Shown here: positions 1 through 10,575 of the stretch, piece after piece
Position numbering within the stretch: position 1 is the stretch's first letter
Layout: each line of letters begins with the position of its first letter
Source: Cinnamomum chago
Taxonomy: Eukaryota; Streptophyta; Magnoliopsida; Laurales; Lauraceae
Length of the DNA: 64,000 nucleotides
NCBI GenBank assembly: GCA_038049695.1
Contig: CP142451.1
Span: 71,316,001 to 71,380,000 of the forward strand
Direction of reading: 5' to 3'
Notes under the pieces: generated by a model
Seen by the model: only the letters and a program-made list of their open reading frames with translations
Databases searched by the model: none
Told to the model about the DNA's origin: nothing
Program-made: the position numbers and the translations under genes

Positions 1-150
1 TTCAAAAGAGTGAATTTCAAAAAACACAATAATTTCAAAAAATACAATAAATTTCAAAAGATCGCAGAGATGTTTAAAAAGACGTAAATAAATTTCAAAA
101 AGTATAAATAAATTTCAAAAGATAAAAATCAATTTCAAATGGTCGAGACT
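1..150 (-). repeat. AT-rich degenerate repeat (TTTCAAA-type), edge copy
   Basis: Short units built on AATTTCAAAA followed by a variable A-rich spacer recur about every 15 to 30 bases. The reverse complement reads like the AT-rich block at 50300-50760, which repeats TTTGAAATTTATTT and GTCTTTT. This is therefore probably the end of another copy of the same transposon interior, cut by the window edge. No coding potential is seen. Confidence 0.55.
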
Positions 151-535
151 GGGGATTTACCCAGATGTAATCAATTCTTGGGCTCGGGTTGTGACAAATA
201 GTCAAATGATTGCAGTTTGAGGTAATCACAAAATGCAACCTTATATTTCTTACAGATATTAGGAAGTGAGTTTACATTTCAAATAAGTTTAATTTTGAAT
301 CGAGTAGGGTATGAATTGAATATGTTAGCGATAAAAGTTGAGAAGCATACCGGGACAAAGTAGCATAACCTTAAATTACGATAAAATGGAGCAGAGTTCA
401 TTCAAAACAGCTATGCATGTTGGACTAATCATGAGAAAAATAAATAATAGCAACATTAACACCAGAGGCAAAAGTGAGTAACCTTAAATAGATGGGTCCC
501 TGTATGAGCATCAACAGCACTGAAAGGGAAGAGGA
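151..535. other. Unassigned intergenic sequence
   Basis: The stretch has ordinary base composition and no open reading frame or repeat that I recognise. It separates the AT-rich repeat at the window edge from the hairpin cluster that truncates the ABCC pseudogene. Confidence 0.4.
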
Positions 536-543
536 TTTCCTGT

Positions 544-717
544 GTGGTCCAAACAGGGAAACCCTGTTTGGACCACCCAGGGGGTGACACATATGGGGGA
601 GATGTCATATCAATGACATCTCCCATCCTCTAACTTAAAAAAATTAAAATTTGGGGAGATGTGGATCCCCTTCATTGGTCCAAACAGGGATCCCCTGTTT
701 GGACCAAACAGGGGATC
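544..717. repeat. Cluster of hairpin-forming palindromes
   Basis: Three near-perfect inverted repeats follow one another. The first has 15-bp arms at 544-558 and 562-576 with a 3-base loop. The second has 12-bp arms at 597-608 and 613-624. The third lies at 676-707 and can also pair in a second register, with arms 689-700 and 706-717. The first and third share the core TGTTTGGACC, so they are copies of one unit. The block ends where homology to the ABCC gene resumes, at about 724. It therefore looks like inserted foldback DNA that truncates the transporter just after its ABC signature. Confidence 0.6.
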
Positions 718-719
718 CG

Positions 720-1778
720 GATCCCACTGAAAGGGTCATCCAATACTCAGCATCCTGATATAAAGCACGTGCAATTTGTATTCTTTGCTTTTGTCCACCA
801 CACAAGTTGATTCCTCTCTCCCCAATAACCGTCTAGTCCCAAAGGATAGAACCTCAAAGTCTTTCTTTGCCCTTTTGGCACTTCACTAATAGAATCAAAG
901 TCAAGTAAAGTCTTTATTTTTCAGACAAGTTGTCACATTAAATACATTTTATTCAAAACTCTCTCCATCTTTATCATATAAAAAGTAAAAAAGCAACTAC
1001 TTTTATCCACTAAAATAAAAAAAAACAAATTCACTTTTCCATACAAAAGGTAAAAAAAATCTCATAATAAACAACTAAAAACAAAATACCATTATAACTC
1101 ACTTATATATATATATATATATATATATATTTTTCAAAATCAGCTTTACTTGACTTGACTATATTAATAGAGTTACCAAACTGGCCCTCGTGAGCATGCT
1201 TCACGCACATATTCATACCTTTCTTGATCCATTTCCTTACCATAAAGTATGTTTTCTTCCATTTTTCCACTCTCTATCCAAGGTGATTGAGCCGCATAAA
1301 CCTTTGTTCCGCACAATGTAATGGTTCCAGATATCTTTGGTACTTCTCCTAGAATGCAGGAAAGCAAGAAGCTAGACTTTCCTGAACCGACTGTTCCACA
1401 AACAGCCACTCCCATGCCATGTAACACTTGAAAGTTTATATCTTTTAAGAGTGGGGTTTGCAGAAGAAAGATGCCAAGAGAAGTTCCCATTGCTGATTTC
1501 AATCGCAACATCAGAACTACCATTTGGAAGCCGCTGAACTGCATCGGGATCCAACTCCTCAAGGCGGAAAAAAAATGCAATTCTGTCGAGGGATACCTTA
1601 GTTTGTACAACCATTGAGATCATGTCAGGGAGCCTATAAACAGGCACTAGCAGTATGCGGAACGTCGCAATCAAAGACAGAACCTTTCCTGATTCTTAAG
1701 GTATTCATATAAGCATACAAGATACAAGATACAAGATACAAGATACAAATGTGACCAAGCCATAAATGTAGGCGCACC
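720..1778 (-). pseudogene. ABCC (MRP-type) transporter pseudogene, block D: end of TMD1 and NBD1
   Basis: ABCC proteins are ATP-driven vacuolar or plasma-membrane exporters of conjugates and phytate-like anions. On the minus strand this block encodes the ABCC linker before NBD1 (ISMVVQTKVSLDRI), a Walker A motif (GTVGSGKSS, about 1410-1380), the IPLESGK-to-QSPWI type region, and, past a small insertion, an ABC signature reading LCGGQ instead of LSGGQ (about 800). Homology stops in the Walker B/D-loop region near 724. Reading needs at least two frames, one change near 1440-1480 and another near 740. A heptamer run of GATACAA units at about 1715-1748 has replaced part of the last TMD1 helix. 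The residue pattern resembles the ABCC3 subgroup; I infer that but did not test it. This is the 3' part of a gene continued in blocks C, B and A. Confidence 0.85.
895..1163. mobile_element. MITE-like insertion inside the ABCC block
   Basis: About 270 bp of AT-rich DNA interrupts the ABCC reading between the residues EACS and KKDFEVLSFG. The left end contains AGTCAAGTAAAG, and the right end carries its inverted match CTTTACTTGACTTGACT. Similar octamers TAATAGAA and TAATAGAG lie just outside and may be the target duplication. No coding sequence is present, and an (AT)n run at 1102-1131 lies inside. The size and structure fit a miniature inverted-repeat transposon; I cannot fix the superfamily. 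Confidence 0.6.
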
Positions 1779-2040
1779 CGAGGAAGAATCCAAAGTATCT
1801 TGCATAGGACACGTGTGCAAGCACATGCAGAGGGTTTGTTGCACAGACCAGGCGAGAATTAGTCAACTTACGAAATAATGGGAGTAGCAACGCTGCAACG
1901 GCCATATGCAGTGTGGATAAGTCTAAGTAGGAGTAGGACAAAATAAAGCAGTCGTTCCATGCTATTCGCATTTCTGTTTATTAGTTTGTTATTTTTAATT
2001 TGCATTCTAACGTTATGGGCCTTTAGCTTCTGCTGCAGTT
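1779..2040 (+). repeat. gypsy-1 5' LTR, left part
   Basis: The sequence matches 17666-17921 nearly base for base and ends exactly where the CACTA element begins. The first two bases read CG where the 3' LTR has the canonical TG, consistent with a T-to-C change. One extra CGCTGCAA-like stretch distinguishes it from the 3' copy. The last three bases, GTT, form the left copy of the CACTA target duplication. Confidence 0.85.
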
Positions 2041-2870
2041 CACTATAAGAAACGGCACTTTCAACGATGGAAATTTTCGTCTTCAAAAGTCACTAAAACG
2101 TTGGTAAAATTCTTTACCGACAAAAATATTTTCGTCGGCCAGACGTCTGCAACAAATGGTGAACAAAACCTTTTACCGACGAATTAATTTTTTCGTCGGC
2201 AAAAATTTTTACTTTTACCGACGCTTATTTGACTTTTACCGATGTTTTTTTCGTCGGCAAAAATATTTTTATTTTTTCTAAAAAATAAATTTGTTTTTCA
2301 ATATACTTTTACCGACGAAAAAAAACGTCGGTAAAAGTATTTTGAAAAAAATAAAAATAAATACAATACTTTTACCGTTGTTTTTTAATATACTTTTACC
2401 GACGAAAAAAAACGTCGGTAAAAGTATTTAAAAAAAATAAAAATAAATACAATACTTTTACCGACATAAAAAAAACGTCGGTAAAATTATTTTATTTAAA
2501 AAATAAATAAATTTGTTTTTCAAAATACTTTTACCGACGAAAAAAAACGTCGGTAAAAGTATTTTGGAAAAAATAAAAGTAAATAAAATACTTTTACTGA
2601 CATTTTTTTTCGTCGGTAAAAGTATTTTATTTAAAAATAAATAAATTTGTTTTTTAATATACTTTTACCGACGTTCTTTTTCGTCGGTGAAAGTATTTTA
2701 TTTATTTTTATTTTTTCCAGAATACTTTTACCGACGAAAAAAAGCGACGGTAAAAGTATTTTGAAATAAATAAAAAAATAAAATACTTTTTTACCGACGT
2801 TTTTCTTTGTCGGTAACAGTATTTTATTTAAAATAAATAAATAAATTTGTTTTTCAATATAATTTTCCTG
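2041..2870. repeat. CACTA left subterminal repeats
   Basis: After the terminal inverted repeat, ACTTTTACCGACG and its inverted partner CGTCGGTAAAAGT alternate about every 50 to 90 bases, separated by A+T-rich spacers. Such arrays are where the element's own transposase proteins bind in known CACTA transposons. Several pairs are perfect short palindromic units, for example around 2310-2335 and 2395-2420. The same motif fills the right end at 12050-13343. Confidence 0.85.
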
Positions 2871-3495
2871 TAAACCTGTTTATGTACCTGTATCAAAAGA
2901 TAAACCTATTCATATACCTATATTCAATATAAAAAATGCATGCAAACAACCATCGCCATTTTTCATCAAATCATTCATCTCATTAAACAAATATTACAAT
3001 CAATAATGATACAGTCCCATATAAATGTCCAATATACATATACAAATAAACTAAAAAGAATAAAACACATTTAGCTAGTCTACAATCGACCCCAAAGCCT
3101 CCATCAATCTGCACTGACAAAAACAACATTAGAATCTTTTCAATGAATTAAATTATAAATAAAAGAAAAACATATATGTATATATATATATAAATCTTTT
3201 CCAAAGTTTTCCGCGGCCTATTTTCCAGCCTTATGTGTTGAGAATTGGACGGTTTTTGCGTTTAATTCGTTAATCGAAAGTTCGATTCACTAATCGTAAA
3301 TCCCAATAAATTACTTTGGCCTTGAACGAGGTACCCGTACTGGTTTCTGGCATGTCCGATGACCGTTTCCCGTTATCGACCTCCAATGGCCTATTTTTAA
3401 GACTAAGTGTTAAGAATACAACAGTTTTAGGTCAAATTCGTTAACTGGGAGTTCGATTTACGAGCCGTCAGTTCCTGCAACTTAATTTCGACTCG
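2871..3495. other. CACTA interior without recognised features
   Basis: This AT-rich stretch contains short TATATATA runs. Its last part (about 3230-3495) looks like a diverged lead-in copy of the 172-bp unit that follows, since it keeps the words AGTGTTRAGAAT and CGAGCGAGG. No coding signal is seen. Confidence 0.45.
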
Positions 3496-5765
3496 AGCGA
3501 GGAGGTCGTGCTGGTTCCGGATTTTTATGGGGGGCCGATTCCCGTTCCGGATTCCCGGCGGGCCGTTTTTTAGCCTAAGTGTTGGAAAATTCGATGTTTT
3601 CGCCTCTAATACTGTAACCGGGAGTCCTATCTGCGAGCCGTCAGTTCCTACAAGTCACTCTATCCTTGAGCGAGGTGCTCGTGCTGGTTCCCAATTTTTT
3701 CGGAGCCCAATTCTAGTTCCGGACCCCCGGCGGGCTGTTTTCGAGCCTAACTGTTGGAAATTTCGATATTTTCGCCTCTAGTTCTCTAACCGGGAGTCCT
3801 ATCTGCGAACCGTCAATTCCAACAAGTCACTCTACCCTCGAGCGAGGTGCTCGTGCCGGTTCCCGATTTTTATCGGACACGGTTCCAGTTCAGGACCCTC
3901 GGCAGGCCATTTTCGAGCCTAAGTGTTGGAAAATCCGAGGTTTTCGCCTCAAGTACTGTAACCGGGAGTCCTATCTGCAAACCGTCAGTTCCTACAAGTC
4001 ACTCTACCCTCGAGCGAGGTGGTCGTGCCAGTTCCGGATTTTTCCGAGGGCCGGTTCCCGTTCCGGACCCCCGGCGGGCTGTTTTCGAGCCTAAGTGTTG
4101 GAAAATCCGATGTTTTCGCCTCTAGTACTGTAACCGGGAGTCCTATTTGCGAACCGTCAGTTCCTACAAGTCACTCTACCCTCGAGCGAGGTGCTCGCAC
4201 CGGTTCCCGATTTTTCTGGGGGACAGTTCTTGTTCCGGACCCTCGGCGGGCCGTTTTCGAGCCTAAGTGTTGGAAAATCCGATATTTTCGCCTCTAGTTC
4301 TCTAACCGGGAGTCCTATCTGCGAACCGTTAGTTCCAACAAGTCACTCTACCATCGAGCGAGGTGCTCGTGCCGGTTCCCGATTTTTCTGGGGCGTGGTT
4401 CCAGTTCCAGACCCCCGGCGGGCCATTTTCGAGCCTAAGTGTTAGGAAATCCAAGGTTTTCGCCTCTAGTAATGTAACCCGGAGTCCTATTTGCGAACCG
4501 TCAATTCCTACAAGTCACTCTACCCTCGAGCGAGGTGGTCGTGCCGGTTCCAGATTTTTTTTAGGGTCGGTTCCCGTTCCGGACCCCCGACGGGCCGTTT
4601 TCGAGCCTAAGTGTTGGAAAATCCGATGTTTTCGCCTCTAGTTCTCTAACTGGGAGTCCTATCAGCGAACCGTCAGTTCCAACAAGTCACTCTTCTCTCG
4701 AGTGAGGTGCTCGTGCCGGTTCCCGATTTTTCTGGGGTGCGGTTCCAGTTCGAACCCCCGACGGGCCATTTTCTAGCCTAAGTGTTGGAAAATTCGAGGT
4801 TTTCCCCTCTAGTACTGTAATCGGGAGTCCTATCTGTAAACCATCAGTTCCTAAATGTCACTCTACCCTCGAGCGAGGTGCTCGTGTTGGAAAATCCGAT
4901 GTTTTCGCCTCTAGTACTGTAACCAGGAGTCATATCTGCGAACTGTTAGTTCCTACAAGTCACTCTACCCTAGAGCGAGGTGGTTGTGCCGGTTCCCTTT
5001 TTTTTCAGGGCCCGGTTCCCGTTCCGGACCCCCGGCGGGCCGTTTTCGAGCCTAAGTGGTGGAAATTCCGATGTTTTGGCCTCTAGTTCTCTAACTGGGA
5101 GTCCTATCTGCGAACCGTCAGTTCCAACAAGTCACTCTACCCTCGAGCGAGGTGCTTGTACCGGTTTCCGATTTTTCTGGGGCTCGGTTCTAGTTCCGGA
5201 CCCTCGGCGGGCCATTTTCGAGCCTAAGTGTTGGAAAATCCAAGGTTTTCGCCTCTAGTATTGTAACCGGGAGTCCTATCTGCGAACCGTCAGTTCCTAC
5301 AAGTCACTCTACCCTCGAGCAACGTGCTCGTGCCAGTTCCCGATTTTTCGTCGGCCCAGTTCCCGTTCCGGACTCCCGGTGGGTCGTTTTAGAGCCTAAG
5401 TGTTGGAATATCCGATGTTTTGGCCTCTAGTTCTCTAACCGGGAGTCCTATCTGCGAACCGTCAGTTCCAACAAGTCACTCTACCCTCGAGTGAGGTGCT
5501 CGTGCCGGTTCCCGATTTTTCTGGGGCTCGGTTTTAGTTTTGGACCCCCTGCGGGCCATTTTCGAGCCTAAGTGTTGGAAAATCCGATGTTTTCGCCTCT
5601 AGTACTATAACCGGGAGTCCTATCTGCAATCCGTCAGTTCCTACAAGTCACTCTACCCTCGAGCAAGGTGCTCATGCCAGTTCCCAATTTTTTGTCGGCT
5701 CGGTTCCTGTTCCAGACTCCCGGCGGGCCGTTTTCGAGCCTAAGTGTTGGAAAATCCGATGTTTG
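3496..5765 (+). repeat. Tandem array of a 172-bp GC-rich unit
   Basis: About 13 units follow head to tail. Each contains GAGCCTAAGTGTTGGAAAAT, then CCGGGAGTCCTATCTGCGAA, then CTACCCTCGAGCGAGGTGCT. The repeat phase is exact at 172 bp between about 3847 and 4363; a shorter unit near 4880 is internally deleted. Because 172 is not a multiple of 3, the staggered reading frames it opens are artefacts of the repetition rather than genes. Units alternate between two versions (AGTACTGTAACC and AGTTCTCTAACC), suggesting that the array grew by duplicating a dimer. Confidence 0.85.
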
Positions 5766-7029
5766 GTACATACTTAAGTGCCTCAAAATGAAATAAAACA
5801 AAAAATCCAAGAACTAAATTTGGAATGAACAGAGGAATAGAACTTGTTTTCATTTTACATAAAATGAGTCTTTCTAGTAGTTGGGGCCTAGTTATTTAAT
5901 TGGAATTGAGTTGCTAGATTTTTTTTAGTAATGCCTGTTATCAATGGGGCTAAACATGGAGTAAAGGTTAAAATCCATAAGGGGGAATCAAATAATCTTA
6001 CCTTTCACAGGAAATGATGGTCCTATCCACATCGCCACCTTAATTAAACCCTTCGCAACTCTTTTATATGTTCCTTTATTACGAACTCCAAGGAATTCAG
6101 CCCTTTTTTACTTGGTATTGAATTCCTAGGAACTCGAAGTAATGCTTTACTATCAAATGGCATAAAATTGAAGTAAGGTGAAGATCATCAAATAGTCTCC
6201 CCTTCGATAGGAAATAATTACCAAACCATCACCTAATAAATCAAATACAAGTAAAATGGACGCCCAACCAACATCTCAATCTTATATCCTTCACCTTCAC
6301 CATAAAATCCTAGTAATTCAATAGAAAGTAGGTAAACGGCTTAAGCAAACATGGAGGCAAGACAACAAAGTAGATGTCCATATGTACTTAGCACATTAAA
6401 GTTCCTAGATCATATTGTGGACCAGGGATGCAAATGAGTATTAACTTCTAATGTCGGGGAGCATTGAGAAGTCTCTTGACTTATAAATGTCAAGCCCATT
6501 TCTTTTCTATTCATCCAGTCATGTTCCTGCTAGAGGATGACAATTCCTTTTCTTGTTACCTTAGGATTTTGGAAGATCAAAGAATATATGACATTCATGT
6601 CAAATTGACATGGAACTTGATTTATTGCACTAAAAACAAGAACTTGTATGCCTCTTCCTAATGCAAATGTTTTAACAATGAGCAAGAATAAGGCATTGAT
6701 GAATTAATATAGCCCTATGTCATTAGCAAGGACTAGTTAGAAAATTTTGTGACCCTTTAAATGAGTTATATTTCTTTTAAACCTTGATCTGCGTGTAGTA
6801 ATTGCAATGGAATAGGAGTGCTTGCTACAAACTTGAACTGTGGATAACTGCAGAGTAATGGTCCGAGTTATAACTGTGGCCATGAGAACTCAGTGTAGTA
6901 TTCTTCTAAACCCTAGTAGAAGTCAGAGATGAGTGCCTTTCTGCTGTAGTAGTGCCTATCAAGATCAATAGATAGAACAATACCCGTTTGCCCCGAAAAC
7001 GAAGAGAATTCACAGAGAGGCATAATTTA
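5766..7029. other. CACTA interior without recognised genes
   Basis: About 1.26 kb of A+T-rich sequence lies between the tandem array and the captured VPS39 segment. A 65-codon open frame at 6464-6661 has no recognisable domain. The stretch may be filler or decayed captured DNA. Confidence 0.4.
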
Positions 7030-7257
7030 CCAAACCTACCCTCCTCAAAAACCCCAAAATCCTTACTTCCCAAAACTTAAAAAAAAAATCCAAAAAAGTT
7101 GAACCTTTCTTCTTCCTATTTGCTACTTCTACGTCTAAAATAACACTCAATCACCCCCAAAATCTTGCTTCCCAAAAATCAAAAGAAAAACCGAAAAAGA
7201 CCTCATCTTTCTACATAAAAAACAAGTCTCAATCAACTAAGAAACAATCAAAATTCA

Positions 7258-7485
7258 GAAAAAAAAATTACCCTCGAGCCTGAAGATCCCGACCCGCTTC
7301 TGCCTCCCAAAGCACAAAACCCCACTCCTATCATCCCACACATACGCATTCGCGCCCTTCGACTTGGACACAACATCGACGAGCTCCAGATTTGGGAGGC
7401 GATGAAAGGCAATGGTCTCAGATAGCGAGAGGAGGGGATTTCTGGACTTGGAGATCTCCATGGCGACGAGGATTGCAAACCCGAG
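7258..7485 (-). pseudogene. Captured VPS39-like exon fragment
   Basis: VPS39/Vam6 is a subunit of the HOPS complex that tethers vesicles to the vacuole. The minus strand from about 7485 encodes about 70 residues matching the N-terminal CNH-type region of plant VPS39: LLSLSETIAFHRLPNLE, then SKGANAYVWDD, then LCFGRQKRVGIFR. At about 7270 the codons end in GAGG followed by GTAATTT, which looks like the original splice donor. The sequence downstream on that strand would then be intron, so the segment was copied as genomic DNA, not from mRNA. It lies in the middle of the CACTA element, flanked by a CT-rich tract that could be the original 5' region. Only one exon is present, so it cannot make a working subunit. 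Confidence 0.75.
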
Positions 7486-7726
7486 CGAGAGTGAGCGAGA
7501 GAGACAGAGAGAGCAGAGAGAGAGAGAGAGAGAGAGAAATAGCAGAGCGAGAGTGAGCGAGAGAGACAGAGAGAGCAGAGAGATCGAGATCGAAAGATAT
7601 ATATATAGAGAGAGAAGAGCATAGAGAGCGAGAGTGAGAGAAGAGCAGAGACAGCGAGAGAGCAGAGAGAGAAGAGAGAGCGAGAGTGAGCAAAGAGAGA
7701 AGAGAGAAGAGAGAAGAGAAAGCGAG
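7486..7726 (+). repeat. GA-rich (GAGAGAGC)n tract
   Basis: The tract is a degenerate purine repeat of GAGAGAGA, GAGCGAGAGTGA and AGAGAAGA units. It continued at 10535-10570 before the solo LTR was inserted. A related GA tract at 11096-11235 is followed by the same words (GGGCTTTTGG, GGCGGGAG, GGGAAAAAA) found at 10600-10630. One of the two GA modules is therefore a duplicate of the other. The open reading frames across it are low-complexity Ser/Leu or Arg/Glu runs. Confidence 0.8.
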
Positions 7727-10534
7727 TGTTAGACCCCGACCCAGACCATTTCGATTAGTGTGCGACTAGTATGTGTTTAGTTCTAAGTGGGTTTAGTTGT
7801 TGTTGGGTTAGAATCCTTAGTTTATTCTTGGACATAGCTTTGGAAATTTTGAGAACGTTTAGTATTAATTAGACACACTAGCTCGGAAAGGTCCGAGTGC
7901 ACGTGTAAGTTTGGGAAGATCGTATTGATTTCCGTGTGAGTGTGATTTTGATTTCATTTGAATGATGTTTTGACGTGTTACAACTTTCGTTTTAAGGCCA
8001 TCCTTGTTTGAAGCCCAAAAACCCATGTTTTGGCCCAAAGAGGGTAAAATTGTCTTTCTTACACAAATCTGGACACAATTTTCGAGATCTCAAAACCATG
8101 TCAAAAATATACTTTTTGGAAACTAGATATTTCGACGATCGTTTTATCCTTCTTCGTCGAAGTCATCCGAGGTCCACAAGATCGTGTTTTCGTCGTTTCA
8201 AAGTCAAGTCAGTTGGGCCCCACTTGCTAGTGCCTTAAGTAACTCATCTCTTTCCCCTCTTTGCTCTTTTCATTCTAAAACCCAAATCTCTGCAATTTCT
8301 TAAGCTAGGGCAAGGAAACCCTTTTCTCTTCCTCTTCATTCATCTTGCATACTTTCGCTAGAGAGCTCCAAATAGAATTCCAAGCTTATCACCTTCTTCA
8401 TCTTCTTGCAAGCTTTCCATTGGTACCGATTTCTTAGAGCTTCTTGTGAGACAAGCTCTTCATCTTCTTCATCTCTTCTTGTTTGGCCATTGTTAGGTAA
8501 GAGCTTCAACCCTTGTGTTTCATGAAGTCTTTTGGTTCCTTAAAAGATATTGTTTTTCATGTTTTCAAACCCTTTTTGTTAAATGGGTTCCTTTTTTCCA
8601 TTTTTTTGAGTGAGTTTTGTGTGTTTTCTTTGGGTTTTGTAGTTCTTGAATAGCTTGAGTGAAGTGCTTGGAGAAGTATTTTAGCATTTGGGCAATGCAA
8701 GTAATCTCTTTAGGAAATGATGCATGTGTATTTTGATTTCATTATATTCTTGTAAATTGTGCATTTATCTTGTTTATAAGCTTCATGAGTTTGTTTTCTT
8801 TTGATTTGGATGGTTGGAATGATGGAATGAACCCTTGGTGAGCATGGAGGCTCAAGGGATGATATATGATTGATTGATGAGAAGAAGGAGAGAAATGTAG
8901 CAAAGGTTGTGAAAAAGGAAGGCATTTATGCACTCTGCGAGTTCAGGCAGAAGCCGATTCGCTCGAGCGACCAAGCCTCTGTTTGGTCCGAGCGCAGACA
9001 GAGAGCTGTCCGCTCGAGCGACCCTTGGGTCCGCTCGAGCGAACTGCCCTCTGCTTAATCTGGAGCAAGGCAGAGAGTCGTCCGTTCGAACGCATTTATT
9101 ATCCGCTCGAACGAACTGTCTCGCTCGAGCGAAGTGTCATTGTCTTACAAGGTTCGCTCGAGCGAACCTGCCAGAGTCAGGAAGAAGAATTTATTTCTTT
9201 TTTGTATTTTCTCAAGGGTTGAAAACTAGACTATGTTAAGGGTTTTGACTTGACATTGTGTAAATGGGACTTCGAAATGCAACTCAACTTCGGGGACACC
9301 AATTCTTATATATTCCGACATTTGGAGTCTTAATTACACAAAGGTCAACTAGTAGCCTTAACACATGCTTGTCAGATTTCGTGTTTGAATTCCGTTTTGG
9401 TACGACAAGTACCCTCGTGTACTAGTTTTGGAATTTCAAGTATAAGCTTGTTTTCAAGGTTTGTTTCAAGAAAAAGGGGATCGCTTCCTAAGCGTGTCAT
9501 GCATATTAATTATGCCTCTTTGCTAGTCGTGCTCGTTGTGTTTGATAAGTGATTTCCCCCTTTTTATCTCGACATGCTTTGATCGTGTTTCACGTGTTTT
9601 ATGCATTCATGAATTAAGTAAACACCACTGAGCTTAGACTGCCCCTGCAGTTTGATCCACTGTCTGGGGGTCTTTAAACATGTGGACTGTCTGCAGATTA
9701 GTCGTGTATTTATTACACATCGTGCGTGTCCGGTTCCGCGGCCGGAATTCCCGTCTTTGTGGGAAATCGTGTCGTGCTTATATTATGTATATCGTGCTTG
9801 TCGTGCGTGCTTGCTCTTTTCATTATATAAATGATAGAGAAAGGATGGGCTCCTTGTGGATTGTAACTGTTCATGATATATTATTTATTCATACTAGTTT
9901 GTTTTGGTATCTCAGCTGTGTTCGTATTCTTGAAAATGTACCTCAGTTTTGATAGTACTTCATACCAAGGATTTGCTCATATGTTTTCTCTAAAAGTTAT
10001 TGTACATGTTCACGCCTAAATTGATTACCTGCCAAACCGTTGTGTTTGACCCTTGTTTGTTGGTGCCCAGGTGCAGGAGACGTTGCCTTTGAGGAGGAGC
10101 GTCAGGAGGAGGCTTGTGAGCCAACCCCTGTGAGAGAGTGGCAGCCCGACGATGTCATTTAGACGTCGGGCACGTTCTTGAGTCTCGTCACCTTTTCGTT
10201 GGGGTTTCATTTTGATTATTTTGAGAAGTGTATTAGCCTCTGTTGGCTTTTTAGGGAATTGTAACAAAACTTAACTTACTTTTGATCAGTCTCATGACTT
10301 GAATACTAATGGGAATGCCATGCTGCTTCTTTCTTTGATACTATGCCTTGATATTAATTGTTAGAGCACTTAAAGCTCTTTAGTGCTCATCTTGATGTGT
10401 TTTGCTACACACTTCCCCAAAGCTTGTACGTGTGAGTCAGATTCTGCGTGTCTTTGGGAATCCTCACCGCGAGAACCTGTGGGAAAGTTCATCTACTGCG
10501 TCGCGGGCCCGGTATCCGTTCCGGGGTCGCGACA
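7727..10534 (+). mobile_element. Solo LTR of the Tekay-like gypsy family
   Basis: The 2,808-bp sequence begins TGTTAGACCCCGACC and ends GGGGTCGCGACA, as do the LTRs at 30122-32867 and 37726-40603. It is flanked by the 5-bp duplication GCGAG at 7722-7726 and 10535-10539. No gag-pol lies beside it, so it is a solo LTR left by recombination between the two LTRs of a complete insertion. It split the GA-rich tract of the CACTA element and is therefore younger than the CACTA capture event. Confidence 0.92.
8945..9175. repeat. CGCTCGAGCG palindrome block in the solo LTR
   Basis: Seven exact or near copies of the 10-bp palindrome CGCTCGAGCG (variants CGTTCGAACG and CGCTCGAACG) occur within about 230 bp, mostly as TCCGCTCGAGCGAACTG or its inverse. 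The block lies about 1.2 kb into the LTR. The equivalent site in the full-length element has a different palindrome, TCGGTCGACCGA. Confidence 0.8.
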
Positions 10535-10575
10535 GCGAGAGTGAGAGAAGAGAGAGTTTTTGGAGGGAGAGAGTG

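Noticed and set aside
1767..1773. TGTAGGC as a certain target duplication of gypsy-1
   Set aside because: It lies several bases away from the LTR edges on both sides, at different distances, and is longer than the usual 5 bp. It is kept only as a possibility.
720..1778. A working ABCC gene
   Set aside because: Frameshifts, a MITE-like insertion, the loss of the sequence after the signature and large insertions leave no route to a full transporter.
3527..5258. Series of 84-92 codon open frames that look like a protein family
   Set aside because: They are the same frame of a 172-bp DNA repeat, each running into the next with a frame change. No domain is present, and the repeat length is not a multiple of three.
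3496..5765. CRISPR-like regular repeats
   Set aside because: Units are contiguous with no unique spacers, and the context is a plant transposon. The same holds for 22560-23215, 45180-45780 and 59009-59512.
7248..7693. Long open frames of Ser/Leu or Arg/Glu through the GA tract
   Set aside because: They arise from a purine repeat that is open in several frames on both strands. Only the VPS39-like stretch next to it has a real family match.
9652..9952. Open frames within the solo LTR (also 32174-32383 and 39760-40005)
   Set aside because: They are kept only because the LTR is repeated. Lengths differ between copies and there are no motifs.
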